Origin: CAYVFM01 sp964546375
GTDB lineage: Bacteria; Gemmatimonadota; Gemmatimonadetes; Palauibacterales; Palauibacteraceae
Reading direction: 5' to 3'
DNA: 5,993 nucleotides
NCBI GenBank assembly: GCA_964546375.1
Contig: CAZJJO010000111.1
Location: 1-5,993, forward strand
Part shown: piece by piece, positions 1-5,636 of the stretch
Numbering within the stretch: position 1 is the first letter of the stretch
How the letters are laid out: every line of letters starts with the position of its first letter
Notes under the pieces: model-generated
Database searches by the model: none
The model's input: only the letters and a program-made list of their open reading frames with translations
Told to the model about the DNA's origin: nothing
Made by a program: the position numbers and the translations under genes

Positions 1-42
1 CTGCTCACCGCCGGCGCCTTCGGCTGGCCGTGGCCCGCCTGA
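1..42 (+). CDS. C-terminal end of an upstream gene (partial)
   Basis: Frame 1 is open from the first base and ends at a TGA (40-42), giving the tail LLTAGAFGWPWPA. The hydrophobic, Trp/Pro/Gly-rich end would suit the last residues of a membrane protein, but 13 residues are too few to identify it. Support is indirect: a 9-bp inverted repeat that could act as a terminator lies 15 bases after the stop, and the next gene has its own Shine-Dalgarno site. The frame could be open by chance in such G+C-rich DNA. Confidence 0.4.
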   Translation: MLTAGAFGWPWPA

Positions 43-57
43 GCGCCCGGCGGGCCC

Positions 58-95
58 CGCCTCCCGCTCGCGTCGCCGCCGCCCGCCGGGAGGCG
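58..95 (+). terminator. Terminator-like inverted repeat after the partial gene
   Basis: CGCCTCCCG (58-66) and CGGGAGGCG (87-95) form a perfect 9-bp stem around a 20-nt loop, starting 15 bases after the stop at 42 and 76 bases before the next gene. No T-tract follows, so it is not a textbook intrinsic terminator, and the loop is long. The position fits transcription termination of the upstream gene, but chance pairing in G+C-rich DNA is possible. Confidence 0.35.
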
Positions 96-130
96 ACCGG
101 CCGGGCCCGATCCCTCCCGCGGCGCAGGGG

Positions 131-137
131 TATGGCT
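131..137 (+). promoter_or_regulatory. Possible -10 element for the small acidic protein gene
   Basis: TATGGCT (131-137) is the most A/T-like hexamer region upstream of the gene starting at 171 and sits at a sensible distance: a transcript start near 143 would give a leader of about 28 nt containing the Shine-Dalgarno site. No recognisable -35 hexamer is found 16-18 bases upstream, so this is only a candidate. Confidence 0.2.
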
Positions 138-160
138 CCACGAGGACTCACCCCACCCGC

Positions 161-166
161 AGGAGG
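161..166 (+). promoter_or_regulatory. Shine-Dalgarno site that fixes the start at 171
   Basis: A perfect AGGAGG at 161-166 lies 4 nt before the ATG at 171. The same frame is open upstream to 30, but that extension is a low-complexity Arg/Ala/Pro stretch with no comparable site and it overlaps the terminator-like repeat. The start at 171 is therefore preferred. Confidence 0.8.
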
Positions 167-170
167 CCCC

Positions 171-545
171 ATGTCCGCCGACGATCCGCGCGAGCCCGGC
201 CCCGAGGAGGAGGACGAGCCGCGGGCCCCGGACGACCGCGACGTCCGGCGCGCCCTGCTGGGCCTGGCCGACCTGATCCGGCGGCTGGAGGACGAGGACG
301 CCCTCCTGCGGGCCGCCCCCTACCTGCTCGGCAAGCTGGGCGACCTCCGGCACCTGCTCTTCCACTACGAGGTCCGGACCACCGGCCGGCTGGAGCCCAC
401 CGACGACCCGGTGGAGCGCCGCTCCCGGCGGATCGTCCGCGAGGCGCTGGACCGCTACGACGAGATGGTGGAGGAGTGGGGGGACGGGGGATGGAGCCCG
501 CCGGAGGGGGACGACCCCGGCTGGACGCCGCCCGAGGAGGAGTAG
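171..545 (+). CDS. Small acidic protein of unknown function (124 aa)
   Basis: I do not recognise this protein. The start is set by a perfect AGGAGG 4 nt upstream. It has no signal peptide or membrane segment, so it is probably cytoplasmic. Residues 1-24 are acidic and Pro-rich, as in a disordered tail. About residues 25-65 look like two amphipathic helices (VRRALLGLADLIRRLED, then LLRAAPYLLGKLGDLRHLLF). Residues 83-102 form a third helix ending RYDEMVEEWG. The C-terminus holds two near-copies of a short motif, GWSPPEG and GWTPPEE, then ends in Glu. The mix of helical core and acidic W-P-P tail could suit a small protein-protein adaptor, but that is speculation. It converges on the Nudix gene with a 92-bp gap. 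Codon choice matches the neighbours, which supports it being a real gene. Confidence 0.75.
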   Translation: MSADDPREPGPEEEDEPRAPDDRDVRRALLGLADLIRRLEDEDALLRAAPYLLGKLGDLRHLLFHYEVRTTGRLEPTDDPVERRSRRIVREALDRYDEMVEEWGDGGWSPPEGDDPGWTPPEEE

Positions 546-622
546 GGCGCCCCCTGCGACGCGGCGGGGCGGGAGGCGCGGGCGCCGAGATCGGCGGAGG
601 GCCCCCGGAGGCGAGCGGGGAC

Positions 623-636
623 CGGCCGGTCGGCCG
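623..636. terminator. Short hairpin in the convergent gap
   Basis: CGGCC (623-627) and GGCCG (632-636) form a 5-bp stem with a GGTC loop, directly beyond the stop codon of the Nudix gene and between two convergent genes. It overlaps the palindrome ACCGGCCGGT (621-630). No T-run is present on either strand. It is placed where termination is needed, but the stem is short and the assignment weak. Confidence 0.25.
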
Positions 637-637
637 A

Positions 638-1027
638 TCAGCCGGAGAGCAGGCCCTCCAGGTGCTGCTCGGCGAAGATCCGGTCGGCCGGGGCCAGCTC
701 GTAGTCGTCGACGTCGTCGAGGGGCACCCACTCGATCTCGGTGTGCTCCAGCGGCTGGGGGTCGCCCATGATCTCGGTGGGCACGAACTCCACCGTGTAG
801 TCCGAGCCCGGGTCGGGGAGGGAGATCTGGGCCCCGGCCACCGAGCGCACCTGCACGCCCAGCTCCTCGGACAGCTCACGCTGGAGGGCGGCCAGGATCG
901 ACTCGCCCGGCCGCGTCTTGCCGCCGGGGAACTCCCACTTGTCGCCGTGCCGCTTGCGCTCGGGGCGCCGGCAGAGCAGCACCCGGTCCTCGCGCTGGAC
1001 AACGGCGGCGATGGCTCGCAACGGCAT
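638..1027 (-). CDS. Nudix hydrolase, MutT/NudG type (129 aa)
   Basis: Nudix enzymes hydrolyse nucleoside diphosphates linked to another moiety; the MutT/NudG branch removes oxidised or modified (d)NTPs from the cytoplasmic pool, releasing pyrophosphate. A complete Nudix box G-x5-E-x7-R-E-U-x-E-E-x-G-U is visible at residues 36-58: G36, E42, R50, E51, E54, E55 and G57, with E51, E54 and E55 as expected metal ligands. The box is preceded by WEFPGG (31-36), as in MutT and CTP pyrophosphohydrolase NudG. The C-terminal LAPADR (111-116) matches the LAPAD motif of E. coli NudG rather than the segment carrying MutT's 8-oxoguanine-reading Asn, so substrate range may be closer to NudG; that is inferred from memory of those sequences. 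Length is typical of the single-domain family. The start is fixed by an AGGAGG 4 nt upstream. It is divergent from the secreted protein gene at 1210. Confidence 0.93.
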   Translation of the reverse strand: MPLRAIAAVVQREDRVLLCRRPERKRHGDKWEFPGGKTRPGESILAALQRELSEELGVQVRSVAGAQISLPDPGSDYTVEFVPTEIMGDPQPLEHTEIEWVPLDDVDDYELAPADRIFAEQHLEGLLSG

Positions 1028-1030
1028 CGA

Positions 1031-1040
1031 TCCTCCTCCC
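1031..1040 (-). promoter_or_regulatory. Shine-Dalgarno site of the Nudix gene
   Basis: On the minus strand GGGAGGAGGA (1040-1031) precedes the ATG at 1027 with 4 nt between AGGAGG and the start. The frame stays open upstream to 1174, but the extra 49 residues are Gly/Arg-rich with no homology-like features and would fill the divergent promoter region. The start at 1027 is therefore chosen, which also puts the first beta-strand of the Nudix fold at the N-terminus. Confidence 0.8.
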
Positions 1041-1103
1041 GCTCCGCTGGTTCGGGACCCGCCCGCTCGGGTCGCCGCGATCGGGACTCCACCTCCGATG
1101 CAC

Positions 1104-1113
1104 GGAACGTTCC
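1104..1113. promoter_or_regulatory. 10-bp palindrome in the divergent promoter region
   Basis: GGAACGTTCC is a perfect palindrome 76 bp from the Nudix start and 96 bp from the start of the secreted protein gene, close to the middle of the 182-bp divergent gap. It could be a dimeric repressor or activator site. Alternatively, GGAAC resembles the -35 element of extracytoplasmic-function (ECF) sigma factor promoters, and the palindrome presents it on both strands. On the plus strand CGGTAC follows after 16 nt. Which role, if any, applies cannot be told from the sequence. Confidence 0.3.
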
Positions 1114-1209
1114 CACCGGACCGACGGTACGGAGGGTGCATCGATCTCGGGGCCGCGAGGCGCCCGATCGCCATCGGAACGAGGACTCCAGAGAGGACGA
1201 CGAGCTGCC

Positions 1210-1728
1210 ATGACCCGCGAGATCGCCACGGTCCTGACCGGAGCGTTCCTGCTCACCCTGGCGGCGGCGCCGGCGGCCGCCCAGGAGGACGAGACGGCCA
1301 TGAAGGACGCCGTCAAGGAGGTGCGGGACGAATACTTCGCCACCTACGAGGCCAACGAGCCCGAGAAGGCGGCCTCGCTCTTCGCCTCGGACGGGGTCCT
1401 GTTGCCCCCGGCCACCACGGCCATTCGCGGCCCCGAGCAGGTGAGCCAGCGCCTCGCCAGCTTCTTCGAGAACCAGACGGTCGCGCTGGGGGCGATCTCC
1501 GAGGAGACGCTGGTCTCGGGCGACCGGGTGCTGGACCGCGGCCTCCTCACCCTCGAGGTCACCCCGGCCGGCTCGGAGGAGACCTCCACCGACACCGGCA
1601 AGTACGTGCTCGTGGCCGAGAAGGAGGCGCCCGAGGAGGGCGCCGAAGCGGTCTGGCGCATCCGGTGGCTGATGTGGAACACCGACCACCCGATGCAGTC
1701 GGCGGGCGGGGGCGAGGAGGAGGAGTAG
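1210..1728 (+). CDS. Secreted SnoaL/DUF4440-like (NTF2-fold) protein (172 aa)
   Basis: Residues 1-24 form a Sec signal peptide: a short N-region (MTRE), a hydrophobic core (about 6-20) and an AAA-Q signal peptidase I site (A22-A24, then Q25). The mature protein is therefore exported, probably to the periplasm. The mature part resembles the SnoaL/DUF4440 branch of the NTF2 fold: a first helix, then YEANEPEKAASLFASDGVLL (46-65), a conserved IRGPEQV (72-78) where the family has its G-x-x-x-I helix, beta-strands across 91-136, and the family-like AVWRIRWLMWN end (147-157). Many such proteins are small-molecule binders or lack known activity, so no reaction is claimed. The C-terminus is a GGGEEEE tail. 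The ribosome site is weak: GAGAGG lies 13 nt upstream, farther than usual. It is divergent from the Nudix gene and ends at a strong hairpin. Confidence 0.85.
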   Translation: MTREIATVLTGAFLLTLAAAPAAAQEDETAMKDAVKEVRDEYFATYEANEPEKAASLFASDGVLLPPATTAIRGPEQVSQRLASFFENQTVALGAISEETLVSGDRVLDRGLLTLEVTPAGSEETSTDTGKYVLVAEKEAPEEGAEAVWRIRWLMWNTDHPMQSAGGGEEEE

Positions 1729-1761
1729 GAGCAGGAGGCCTCCGCCCCCGGCGGCGGGGAG

Positions 1762-1787
1762 GGAGCCCCCCGACGGACCGGGGCTCC
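1762..1787. terminator. Bidirectional terminator hairpin between convergent genes
   Basis: GGAGCCCC (1762-1769) pairs perfectly with GGGGCTCC (1780-1787) around a 10-nt loop. It lies 33 bp after the secreted protein's stop and 20 bp beyond the stop of the beta-barrel gene on the opposite strand, exactly where both transcripts should end. No T-tract follows, as is common in G+C-rich genomes. A further palindrome, GGGCCGGCCC (1793-1802), sits between the hairpin and the barrel gene and may contribute. Confidence 0.6.
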
Positions 1788-1807
1788 GTGACGGGCCGGC
1801 CCCGGGC

Positions 1808-2467
1808 TCAGGGCCGGAAGCTCATCCCCACCGACACGAAGACGTCGTGCTGGATCCGGGCCTCGCCCGTCTCGCCGGCGTCGTAGGAGGACACCAGGTC
1901 CCGCAGCTCGACCCGCAGGGCGGCGCTCCCCCCGAGCCGGACGTGGGTCCCGGCGGCGGCCGTGGCCACCGGATCGGTGGCGCTGCGGGCCTCGGGGGCG
2001 GCCACCGGGTCCAGGGACAGGTCCCGCACGCCCCCGCCCAGCGCCACGAAGGGCTCCAGCATGGCCGCCGCCCCGCCGGGCAGGAAGCGGTGGTGCACCT
2101 CGAGCGTGCCGGCCAGGTAGTCGGCGTCGCCCAGGTCGTCGGGCACGGCCGCGCCCACCGGGGCGGCCCGCAGGTTCAGCTTCGCGGGCGCCCACACCCC
2201 CCGGGCCGAGACCCCGAAGCGGTCGCCCAGCCACCAGGTCAGCCCGCCGGTCACCGCCGCCGAGGTCGAGACCTCCGTGTCGAAGGACACGTCGCTCCGG
2301 GTGAGCGGGGCCAGGGGCGTCAGGATCGATCCGGCGACCGAGACCTCGGGGCCGGGGCCCGGAGAGGGGAGCTCCGCCTGCCCGGACAGGGGAGCGCCGG
2401 CCGGCGGGAGCCCGGCGGCCAGGGTCAGGGCGGCGAGCAGGGCGAGGGCGCGGGAGGTCGGAGTCAC
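1808..2467 (-). CDS. Outer-membrane-type beta-barrel protein (219 aa)
   Basis: Residues 4-20 form a hydrophobic signal segment (RALALLAALTLAAGL), with probable cleavage near residue 30 (LSGQA), so the protein is exported. The rest alternates polar and hydrophobic residues as in transmembrane beta-strands: about 70-99 (TWWLGDRFGVSARGVW), 116-130, 137-152 (LEPFVALGGGVRDLSL), 173-195 and 204-217. The last strand, HDVFVSVGMSF, resembles the C-terminal signal read by the BAM machinery, though two residues (Arg-Pro) follow the aromatic Phe217. Size fits the small OmpW/OMP_b-brl class of roughly 8-stranded barrels. The start is GTG, supported by GAGGAG 5 nt upstream. It lies 73 bp downstream of the lipoprotein peptidase on the same strand, with no strong terminator between, suggesting cotranscription. 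The exact role, whether pore, adhesin or structural, is not visible. Confidence 0.78.
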   Translation of the reverse strand: MTPTSRALALLAALTLAAGLPPAGAPLSGQAELPSPGPGPEVSVAGSILTPLAPLTRSDVSFDTEVSTSAAVTGGLTWWLGDRFGVSARGVWAPAKLNLRAAPVGAAVPDDLGDADYLAGTLEVHHRFLPGGAAAMLEPFVALGGGVRDLSLDPVAAPEARSATDPVATAAAGTHVRLGGSAALRVELRDLVSSYDAGETGEARIQHDVFVSVGMSFRP

Positions 2468-2472
2468 GGGCT

Positions 2473-2478
2473 CTCCTC
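2473..2478 (-). promoter_or_regulatory. Shine-Dalgarno site supporting a GTG start
   Basis: On the minus strand GAGGAG (2478-2473) stands 5 nt before the GTG at 2467. The placement directly ahead of a Sec-type signal peptide makes this non-ATG start convincing; no in-frame ATG occurs nearby. Confidence 0.7.
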
Positions 2479-2540
2479 GTCGGTGCGTCGGACGGCCGGG
2501 CGGCCGGGCTCGGCCGGAGCGTGCGATCGACCCGCCCCGG

Positions 2541-5309
2541 CTATTCGAGCCGGACCAGGGCCAGGATGGGCGACGCCGAGGCCGGCGCGGGGCCGCCCCG
2601 CTGGCTGTCGAGGCGGAGCGTCAGGGTCCCGCCGTCGCCGGGGTCCTCGAGCCGGAAGAAGGACGCCGTCGACGCCGAGGTCTCGAACTCGACCGACCCG
2701 CTGCGGAACGGGAGGGCGGTCGGCGCCAGCGGGAAGGGCCGGGGGAAGCTGGAGCGGGTGCCGGGGTTCCGGGAGAGCTGGTCGAAGACGTCGCGCAGGT
2801 TCCAGGTGGCCAGCCCCCGGTCGCCGGCCCCGTCCTCCAGGCCGGCGCCGTCGAGGGAGAGGGCGAGCAGGTAGTCCGCCACCAGCTCGTCCCAGCTCCC
2901 GCCGGCCGCCTGCAGCACGTTCTCGACGCCGGAGGCGTGCCCCGAGCCCCCGATCGAGAGCTGGCGCGTCAGGGCGGCCTCCTCGGCCGGCCCGGCCCGA
3001 TCGGCCAGCCAGCGGACCAGGCCCCAGGCGAAGCCCCGCATCCGGAGCCCCTGCAGCCCGCCCGGGTCGGTCTCGGCCAGGGTCGGCGCCCCGGCCGGGT
3101 CCAGCAGGAAGAAGTTCAGCCGGGCGAAGTTGTTCAGGTGGAACGTGTTGAACAGCTCCAGCGCCTCGCGGTCGCCGGCGACGCCGTCCCAGCCCAGGTC
3201 GCGGCCGGCGGAGAGGCCGGCCAGCCGCAGACCCACCACCTCCTCGGCGAAGTGGGCGAGGCCCTCCTGGAGCCAGGTCGCCCCGAGGTCGGCGAAGCTG
3301 CCGGACCCGAACACCAGCCGCTGCTCGGCGCTCAGCAGGTGCTCCAGCTCGTGGGCCGCGATCGAGCGGGCCAGCCGACGGGCGGCCGCCCGGTCCAGGG
3401 GCTGGCTGAACTCGCCGGACGGGTCGGGCGCGGCGAGGTACAGGACCTCGCCCTCGTTGCTGGCCGGACAGACCTGGCCCTCGGGCCCCCGGAGGCCGGA
3501 GCCGGCGGGGTCGCCGGCGTCGACCAGGTCGAGGGGGAGGAAGAAGCCCCCGACCCGGCTCGCGGCGTTGCGCGGCGTGAGGCGGTTCACGCGGGGCGTG
3601 AAGAGGAGCGTCACGCGGTCGTTGCCGTCGAGGTCGGCGGGGCCGCCGAAGTAGGCGCTGTCGGTGGGCAGGATCACCTCGTCGAACTCCCGTCCGAGCC
3701 GGCTCCAGTCTTCGTCCGAGAAGCCGCCCGACGGGGTCAGGGTGTCCTCGACCACCAGCACCCGCTCGCCGGCGGCCCGGACGACGCCGGCCACCCGACG
3801 CGTGGTGTCCTGGCAGCTCACCGACAGGTCCTCGCCCACCGCGAAGTGGAAGCCGAGCGTGTCCCCGACCGCCGGGGCGCCGTCGCCCTCCGCCCGGGCC
3901 GCGCGCCGCTGCAGCGCCGCGCTCGCCCCGCCGGAGCCGATCCCGGTCCGGTCGAGGGCCTCGAGCGCCCGCTTCCGGAGCTGCGCCTCCGGACCCGTCC
4001 GTCCCCGCGGCTCGGCGTCCTGTCGGCCCTCCGAGCGGGAGGCGGCGGCCGACCCGTCCGGACCGGCGGAGTCGGCCCGGGCGCGGAGCTGGAGCCTCAG
4101 CGGCGTCCGGGCGCCGGAGCTCCGGGACCCGGTGCCGGCGGCCACCAGGTAGCTGCGGGGCCGGTCGCCGCCGGCGACCTCGAGGCATCCGGCGGCGGCC
4201 TCGCCCCGGAGGACCCGGACCTCGCCGGGCGCCAGGTCCAGCTCCGGTCGGCGGGGATCCAGCGAGACGAGCAGGCCGTTGCTGGGGTCGCCCCGGACCA
4301 GCGCCCGGACCCCGACCTCCCGCTCGGGCAGGCACCGATCGCGGAGGGCGGGGACCCGGAAGCGGACCCGGCCGTCGTCGACCTCGAGCACGTTCCCGCC
4401 CACCCCTTCCACCCGGATCTCGATGTTCTCCGCCCGGGCCCCGAAGCCCTGGCCGTGCAGGACCGCCTCGCCGCCGGCGGGCAGGGGGCGGGGCGAGACG
4501 GAGTCGATCCGGGCCGGGCCGGACAGCGCGGACAGCGCGGCCGCCTCGAAGCGGACCGTGTCCGTCACCAGCCCCTCGCCCACCGCCCGGGCCCGGACCA
4601 CGTGGTCGGTCGGGCTGTCGCCCAGCGTCAGGAGGTTCTCGGTGGTGCCCTCGTCCCCGGTGAAGGTGGTGTCGGAGGCCAGGCGGGCGCCCTCGGTGCC
4701 TTCGACCAGCTCCCAGGCGACCTCGATCCCCGAGACGGGGGTGCCGGAGGAGGCGGTGACCTGGACGCGGAAGGGGAGGGGGAGCTGGCTGCCGACCTCG
4801 GCCTCCTGGCCTGCTCCCTCGGCCGCCTCCAGCTCCACCTCGCCGGCCGGCTCGGTGACCAGCTCGAAGGCGACGGACTCGACGTTGGTGGCGCTGGGCA
4901 CGTCGACGCGGACCCGGCTGCTCCCGGGCTCGGCCCCGCCCTGGAAGGTCGTCTCCGCCACGCCGCGGTCGTTGGAGACCTGCAGGCCGGGCGACACCTC
5001 GCCCTGTCCGGAAGCTAGGACGAAGCGGACCGGCACGCCCTCCACCGGCTCCCCCAGCGAGTTCTCGATCCGGACGGCGAGGGGGGGATCGGTGGCCTCC
5101 CCGACCTCGACCGTGTCGGCCTCGGCCGAGATCCGCGCCAGCTCCGACGGCGCCGGAACCACCTCGGTGCCGCCGTCGCCGCCGCAGCCGACCAGCCCGG
5201 CCGTGACGGCGGCCAGCCCGCACAGCAGGGCCGTCCGGAGCGGACGCCGCGAGGCGCGCCGCTCCGGGCTCCGCCCCGGCGCCGGCCGGCTGTGGCTCCG
5301 ATCGCTCAT
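2541..5309 (-). CDS. Ig/TIG-domain lipoprotein with HExxH metallopeptidase domain (922 aa)
   Basis: The N-terminus is long and Arg-rich, followed by a hydrophobic core and a lipobox L39-V40-G41-C42, so the protein should be lipid-anchored at Cys42. Domains in order: bacterial Ig-like repeat 1 (about 58-155), Ig-like repeat 2 (157-259), an IPT/TIG domain (265-351, opening ARIDSVSPRPLPAGGEAVL), a further beta-rich segment (355-410), an Arg/Ala/Ser/Gly linker (about 411-480) and a peptidase domain (about 481-820). A C-terminal beta-sandwich (850-922) resembles a pre-peptidase-type domain. The peptidase shows H653-E-L-E-H657 and, 24 residues later, E682 in WLQEGLAHFAEE. This is a gluzincin zinc site most like the M30 (hyicolysin) family. 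An upstream D559-L-D561-G-N563 loop may bind calcium. Active-site residues look intact. The ATG at 5309 is chosen over an adjacent GTG at 5312; neither has a clear Shine-Dalgarno site. It is probably cotranscribed with the downstream beta-barrel gene. Confidence 0.88.
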   Translation of the reverse strand: MSDRSHSRPAPGRSPERRASRRPLRTALLCGLAAVTAGLVGCGGDGGTEVVPAPSELARISAEADTVEVGEATDPPLAVRIENSLGEPVEGVPVRFVLASGQGEVSPGLQVSNDRGVAETTFQGGAEPGSSRVRVDVPSATNVESVAFELVTEPAGEVELEAAEGAGQEAEVGSQLPLPFRVQVTASSGTPVSGIEVAWELVEGTEGARLASDTTFTGDEGTTENLLTLGDSPTDHVVRARAVGEGLVTDTVRFEAAALSALSGPARIDSVSPRPLPAGGEAVLHGQGFGARAENIEIRVEGVGGNVLEVDDGRVRFRVPALRDRCLPEREVGVRALVRGDPSNGLLVSLDPRRPELDLAPGEVRVLRGEAAAGCLEVAGGDRPRSYLVAAGTGSRSSGARTPLRLQLRARADSAGPDGSAAASRSEGRQDAEPRGRTGPEAQLRKRALEALDRTGIGSGGASAALQRRAARAEGDGAPAVGDTLGFHFAVGEDLSVSCQDTTRRVAGVVRAAGERVLVVEDTLTPSGGFSDEDWSRLGREFDEVILPTDSAYFGGPADLDGNDRVTLLFTPRVNRLTPRNAASRVGGFFLPLDLVDAGDPAGSGLRGPEGQVCPASNEGEVLYLAAPDPSGEFSQPLDRAAARRLARSIAAHELEHLLSAEQRLVFGSGSFADLGATWLQEGLAHFAEEVVGLRLAGLSAGRDLGWDGVAGDREALELFNTFHLNNFARLNFFLLDPAGAPTLAETDPGGLQGLRMRGFAWGLVRWLADRAGPAEEAALTRQLSIGGSGHASGVENVLQAAGGSWDELVADYLLALSLDGAGLEDGAGDRGLATWNLRDVFDQLSRNPGTRSSFPRPFPLAPTALPFRSGSVEFETSASTASFFRLEDPGDGGTLTLRLDSQRGGPAPASASPILALVRLE
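4521..4538. repeat. 9-bp tandem duplication inside the lipoprotein gene
   Basis: GGACAGCGC occurs twice in direct succession (4521-4529 and 4530-4538), adding three codons in frame and giving ALSALS at the junction between the second Ig-like repeat and the TIG domain. It looks like a small replication-slippage duplication in an interdomain linker and should be neutral for folding. Confidence 0.6.
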
Positions 5310-5464
5310 CACGGTCCGTGGTCGTCGGGCGGCCCGCCCTCTCCCGGCGGACCGCCGCGCTCTCCTCGCGCCGCCGCCGGGGGGAGCCGGGCGGCGGCCT
5401 GGTGACGGGTGCGGACAGATCGGCCGCCCGTGGCCCCCGTCCGCCCGCGAGGGACGGCACGGGG

Positions 5465-5482
5465 GCGCCGGACGGCCGGCGC
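5465..5482. repeat. 7-bp stem-loop in the lipoprotein gene leader
   Basis: GCGCCGG (5465-5471) and CCGGCGC (5476-5482) form a perfect stem with a 4-nt loop. If the leftward promoter lies near 5495-5524, this stem would be at or near the 5' end of the lipoprotein mRNA, where it could protect the transcript. No function is proven. Confidence 0.35.
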
Positions 5483-5494
5483 TGCACCCTGCCT

Positions 5495-5524
5495 ACTCTA
5501 CGCCCGAGAGGGGGTCCAGGTTTC
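5495..5524 (-). promoter_or_regulatory. Possible promoter for the lipoprotein and barrel genes
   Basis: On the minus strand GAAAC (5524-5520) is followed after 17 nt by CGTA (5502-5499), overlapping TAGAGT (5500-5495), a TAnnnT -10-like hexamer. The GAAAC/CGTA pair resembles ECF-type promoters, for example the B. subtilis SigW consensus, which has a 16-nt spacer. A start near 5490 would leave a leader of about 180 nt. The match is short and the spacer one base long, so this is a weak candidate. Confidence 0.2.
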
Positions 5525-5606
5525 CCGGGCGAACGTCGCCGGTGAAAGTACGCGCGCGATGGCGCCGTCGACAGCCGCCGGGCCGAGGGATCCCTGCGGC
5601 CGTCGG

Positions 5607-5636
5607 CCGGGGCGGGTCGGGGGAACCCGGCCCCGG
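5607..5636. repeat. Strong hairpin just upstream of rnpB
   Basis: CCGGGGC (5607-5613) pairs with GCCCCGG (5630-5636) and GGGT (5614-5617) with ACCC (5625-5628), leaving only G5629 bulged and a 7-nt loop. The 11-bp stem ends about 25 nt before the predicted rnpB 5' end, so it may lie in the rnpB precursor leader or in its promoter region. It could also be a terminator-like structure insulating rnpB. Confidence 0.45.

Noticed and set aside
30..170. N-terminal extension of the small acidic protein
   Set aside because: It lacks a ribosome site, crosses the terminator-like repeat and is Arg/Ala/Pro-rich, whereas the ATG at 171 has a perfect AGGAGG.
476..1213. Plus-strand frame antisense to the Nudix gene
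   Set aside because: The opposite strand carries a perfect Nudix box, and this frame has no ribosome site and a low-complexity product.
148..1689. Long minus-strand frame spanning four regions on both strands
   Set aside because: It crosses the intergenic gaps and overlaps the Nudix gene out of frame; the product is Arg/Ser/Pro-rich without recognisable features.
1344..2234. Minus-strand frame bridging the convergent gap
   Set aside because: It reads through the terminator hairpin and overlaps two better-supported genes; its composition is low-complexity Gly/Arg.
2277..5018. A 913-codon plus-strand open frame antisense to the lipoprotein gene
   Set aside because: Its product is Gly/Pro/Arg/Gln-rich with no domain, signal or ribosome site. 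The minus-strand frame shows a lipobox, Ig/TIG domains and a zinc site, so this is a G+C-driven shadow.
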